Source of the DNA: Chimonanthus salicifolius
Taxonomy: Eukaryota; Streptophyta; Magnoliopsida; Laurales; Calycanthaceae
Length of the DNA: 64,000 bases
NCBI GenBank assembly: GCA_013350335.1
Contig: CM023541.1
Span: forward strand, 61,197,413 to 61,261,412
Direction of reading: 5' to 3'
Part shown: piece by piece, positions 62,049 to 64,000 of the stretch
How positions within the stretch are numbered: position 1 is the first letter of the stretch
Layout: every line of letters begins with the position of its first letter
Notes under the pieces: model-generated
Seen by the model: only the letters and a program-made list of their open reading frames with translations
What the model was told of the DNA's origin: nothing
Databases searched by the model: none
Made by a program: the position numbers and the translations under genes

Positions 62049-63400
62049 TTTTTCCCATTTGAGTTGGATTTCTTGTTTACTTACCATCTTCTGTATTGGC
62101 GTCCACGGCCAGATGAGCAAATGAAGGTACCTCTATCTCTTTCATGTCAAAGGAGCTTGAGATAAAGATGTTAAAAAATGAAATGAGAGATAAAAGATGA
62201 TGTTACTGAAGTGTGTAATATGTAATATATGGAATTATTATTTCAACAAACAAGTAATGCCTGGAATATGGAAATATCCATGGTTGATAGCAATGAATTT
62301 CACCTTTGTGCTTGTAATTTTCAGCTCCTCTCAAGCGCACCAGCAGCTGGGCTTTTGATGAGAAACTTCTTATACAGTCGCTTTACAAGGTAATTCCTTT
62401 AGGTTAGGATTAGATAAAATGAGTTGCCTGGCGTAATATGCTTTACCTTCCTGATTTCACTCCTTCCACGGAGATCACATTTTTTATTTCCTATACAGGT
62501 CCTGGTTTCAGTATCAAAAACCAGTCCAATTGTACTCTACCTTAGAGATGTTGAAAGCCTTCTATTTAGATCACAAAGGGTACATAGCTTATTCCAGAAG
62601 ATGTTGAAGAAGCTATCAGGGCCAATATTGATCCTTGGTTCAAGGATGCTGGATCCAGAAAATGATTACACAGAGGTGGATGAAAGGATCACTCTTTTAT
62701 TCCCTTACAACATTGAGATCAAGCCACCTGAGGATGAAACCCACCTTGTCAGCTGGAAAACTCAACTTGAAGAAGACATGAAAATGATCCAATATCAGGA
62801 TAACAGAAACCACATTACAGAGGTTCTTGCAGCTAATGATCTTGACTGTGATGATCTGGGTTCGATCTGTGTTTCTGATACCATGCTTCTAGGTAATTAC
62901 ATAGAAGAAATTGTGGTATCGGCCATTTCTCATCACCTGATGAATACCAACAATCCTGAGTACAGAAATGGAAAGCTTGTTATTTCATCCAAGAGGTCAG
63001 ATTAGTACAGAATTTAGCTACTGTACTTTTAATAGTTTTCTTTTCATTTGTTATATTTCCTCATATATTTTCTTTGCAATCAGTTTGTCCCATGGATTGA
63101 GCATATTTGAAGAATGCGAGCTTGGTGACAAAGATCGTCTAAAGATGGATGCAAATGCTGAAGCAGGAAAGGTTTGTTTATATCTCCAAAAGCTGAAGTG
63201 GAGGAACAAAGATAGAGAAAATTGATAGAGTTTTTTACCCTGTGCAATTATATTAGGAAGCAGAAGAGGAAGATGCTGCTGGTAGCACAAAGCCTGAGAT
63301 GAAGAGTGAAGTTACAGCACCAGATAGAAAAAATGAGGCAGAGAAATCAGTTCCAGTAGTGAAGAAGGATGGTGAGAATGCTCCTGCGCCATCAAAACCT
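54053..63400 (+). CDS. DAA1-like AAA-type ATPase, N-terminal half (gene runs off the right end)
   Basis: Eleven in-phase coding exons: 54053-54270, 56773-56894, 56990-57078, 57166-57201, 57389-57491, 58755-58797, 58896-58996, 62325-62389, 62499-62995, 63084-63171, 63257-63400; 1506 nt, 502 aa so far. The start is MEKHILMSALGVGLG; the frame has no earlier ATG. It matches Arabidopsis At1g64110 (DAA1) along its length, as I recall that sequence: FDEFPYYLSEQTRVLLTSAAYVHLK, HTRNLSPASRAILLSG, QQMLAKALAHFFEAKLLLLD, KRSISE, SLYKVLVSVSKTSPIVLYLRD, LSGPILILGSRMLD, LFPYNIEIKPPEDE, EVLAANDLDCDDLGSIC, LVISSKSLSHGL. A Glu/Lys-rich linker follows (exon 11). The Walker A/B core and the spastin/katanin-like C-terminal part must lie beyond base 64000. 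A Gly-rich hydrophobic N-terminus (residues 5-25) could anchor or target the protein; its site of action is not known to me. No lesion is seen. Confidence 0.93.
54271..56772 (+). other. Intron 1 of the DAA1-like gene
   Basis: 2.5 kb, A+T-rich, with a G+C-richer insert at about 55750-56200. The donor is GTGAGAG and the acceptor TCACAG. Confidence 0.85.
55750..56200 (-). mobile_element. Possible LTR fragment in intron 1, minus strand
   Basis: Read on the minus strand it has TATGTATAAATACCCCCTTC (TATA-like) followed by a leader-like, C/T-rich 350 bases, a composition unlike the rest of the intron. This looks like the promoter half of a retrotransposon LTR. I could not place both ends or a target duplication, so the call is tentative; a captured gene fragment is the alternative. 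Confidence 0.3.
57840..58235. repeat. Possible MITE in intron 5 with GACCCG / CGGGTC words
   Basis: CCCGACCTGCAGGTCAACC, GACCCGGCTG, CGGGTCGGGTC and CGACCCGCGGGTC at the left are mirrored by TACGGGTCAACCGGGTTGAACC at the right. The outer flanks read ATAGTCAAAACCA and ATGATCAAAACTA. Such GACCCG-rich small elements are common in plant introns. Ends are not certain. Confidence 0.45.
59111..59140. repeat. (AT)15 microsatellite in intron 7
   Basis: Uninterrupted AT units. Confidence 0.95.
62011..62046. repeat. (AC)18 microsatellite in intron 7
   Basis: Uninterrupted AC units; it lies 279 bp upstream of exon 8. The cysteine/valine-repeat frames on the other strand are artefacts of it. Confidence 0.95.
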
Positions 63401-64000
63401 GTAAGTTTTCTTTCTTTTCCCGATTTTTCTGTTATAGAGTTGGTTTCATTGCCCTGGGATTTTCTTCTAATTGGTTTTTTGAGGACCAATAAATCGATGC
63501 TTCATAATTTTTTCTATGCAAAAGAAAAGCATTGCATTATGTTCTTGCTTCAATTGAGATTTGATATATATTTTTTGTTCTTCCAATTTAATATGTATTG
63601 TGCCATGACACACAGGATTATTTCTTTTAATGGAATCATATAATTGTGTAAAATATTCTTATTTTAAAGATGATTCTTTGTTATTATTATTTTCTTTTAA
63701 TTTTGTGTTTGGTATTTTTATGCTATTCTATTTCCCATTCAGAAACCATTATCAATGTTCTGCTTCAATTACTAAATTTCATATGTAAATTAAATACAAG
63801 AATACATAAATTGGTAATTGATATACCTCCTAAATTCTGAAACCACCAAGTAGTTTTCTCTATGCTTTGAAGTTTAGAAAGAGAAGCAGAATATTGTGTC
63901 AATTCAAAGGGCAACTCCACCCCAAAGGGCCACTCCCCATAGGTTGGGCAGCGAACGAGTCCCACATCGGTTGTGAAGGGGGAAATCTAGGGACTTATAT
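63401..64000 (+). other. Start of intron 11 with a CCCACATCGG repeat at the window edge
   Basis: The donor GTAAGT follows exon 11 at 63401. No further coding exon of the ATPase is visible before the end. At 63958-63970 GTCCCACATCGGTTG starts what looks like another member of the CCACATCGG-containing dispersed repeats, cut off by the window. Confidence 0.6.

Larger units (their letters stand above)
58997..62324 (+). other. Intron 7 of the DAA1-like gene, 3.3 kb
   Basis: By far the longest intron in the window. It contains (AT)15 at 59111-59140, a GAT run at 61819-61836 and (AC)18 at 62011-62046. A stretch at 59995-60120 reads as short exon-like codons (KLKQSQPLILKAAKETK) but is not needed by the host frame and I cannot assign it. 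Confidence 0.8.

Noticed and set aside
61929..62124. Cysteine/valine and threonine/histidine repeat proteins
   Set aside because: Translations of the (AC)18 microsatellite within an intron.

Overview
This is plant nuclear DNA, most likely from a woody angiosperm. It is A+T-rich, has spliced genes with plant GT-AG introns, plant-specific families (S-domain receptor kinase, SLAH anion channel), a nuclear-type tRNA-Leu, and many plant transposons (MULE, hAT and Stowaway MITEs, SINEs, a solo LTR). The species cannot be named from sequence alone.

Layout. From 1 to about 26 kb the window is a repeat-rich, rearranged tract holding two related genes for small, uncharacterised membrane proteins (minus strand, 4010-4492 and 18362-18865). 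A long direct duplication links the left end (1-614, 4654-5788, 12278-13339) with 23044-25844. The left copy carries a 6.49-kb Mutator-like element (5789-12277) with long terminal inverted repeats and a 9-bp target duplication; the right copy is the clean empty site. The right copy also lacks about 4 kb, including the membrane-protein coding region, across a 2-bp microhomology junction. Between the copies lie a 2.7-kb solo LTR-like element (14851-17550) and a 1.76-kb nested foldback (20215-21974).

From 26.9 kb onward the window is genic. An S-domain (G-type lectin) receptor kinase like Arabidopsis At5g24080 occupies 26916-31427 on the minus strand (5 coding exons, 859 aa). An S-type anion channel of the SLAH3/SLAH2 type occupies 37611-40377 on the plus strand (5 coding exons, 609 aa). 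A tRNA-Leu(CAA) lies at 42679-42762 on the minus strand. The long stretch 42.8-53 kb has no convincing gene, only small repeats. From 54053 to the window end runs the N-terminal half (11 coding exons, 502 aa) of a DAA1-like AAA-type ATPase; its AAA catalytic core lies beyond the window.

Functionally the host genes are unrelated neighbours (surface signalling, anion efflux, AAA ATPase) and do not form a cluster. The most unusual content is structural: the dated MULE insertion with a decayed transposase and a second, transposon-type plant ORF; a minisatellite hairpin inside it; the large nested foldback; and a deletion that left a promoter copy without its gene.
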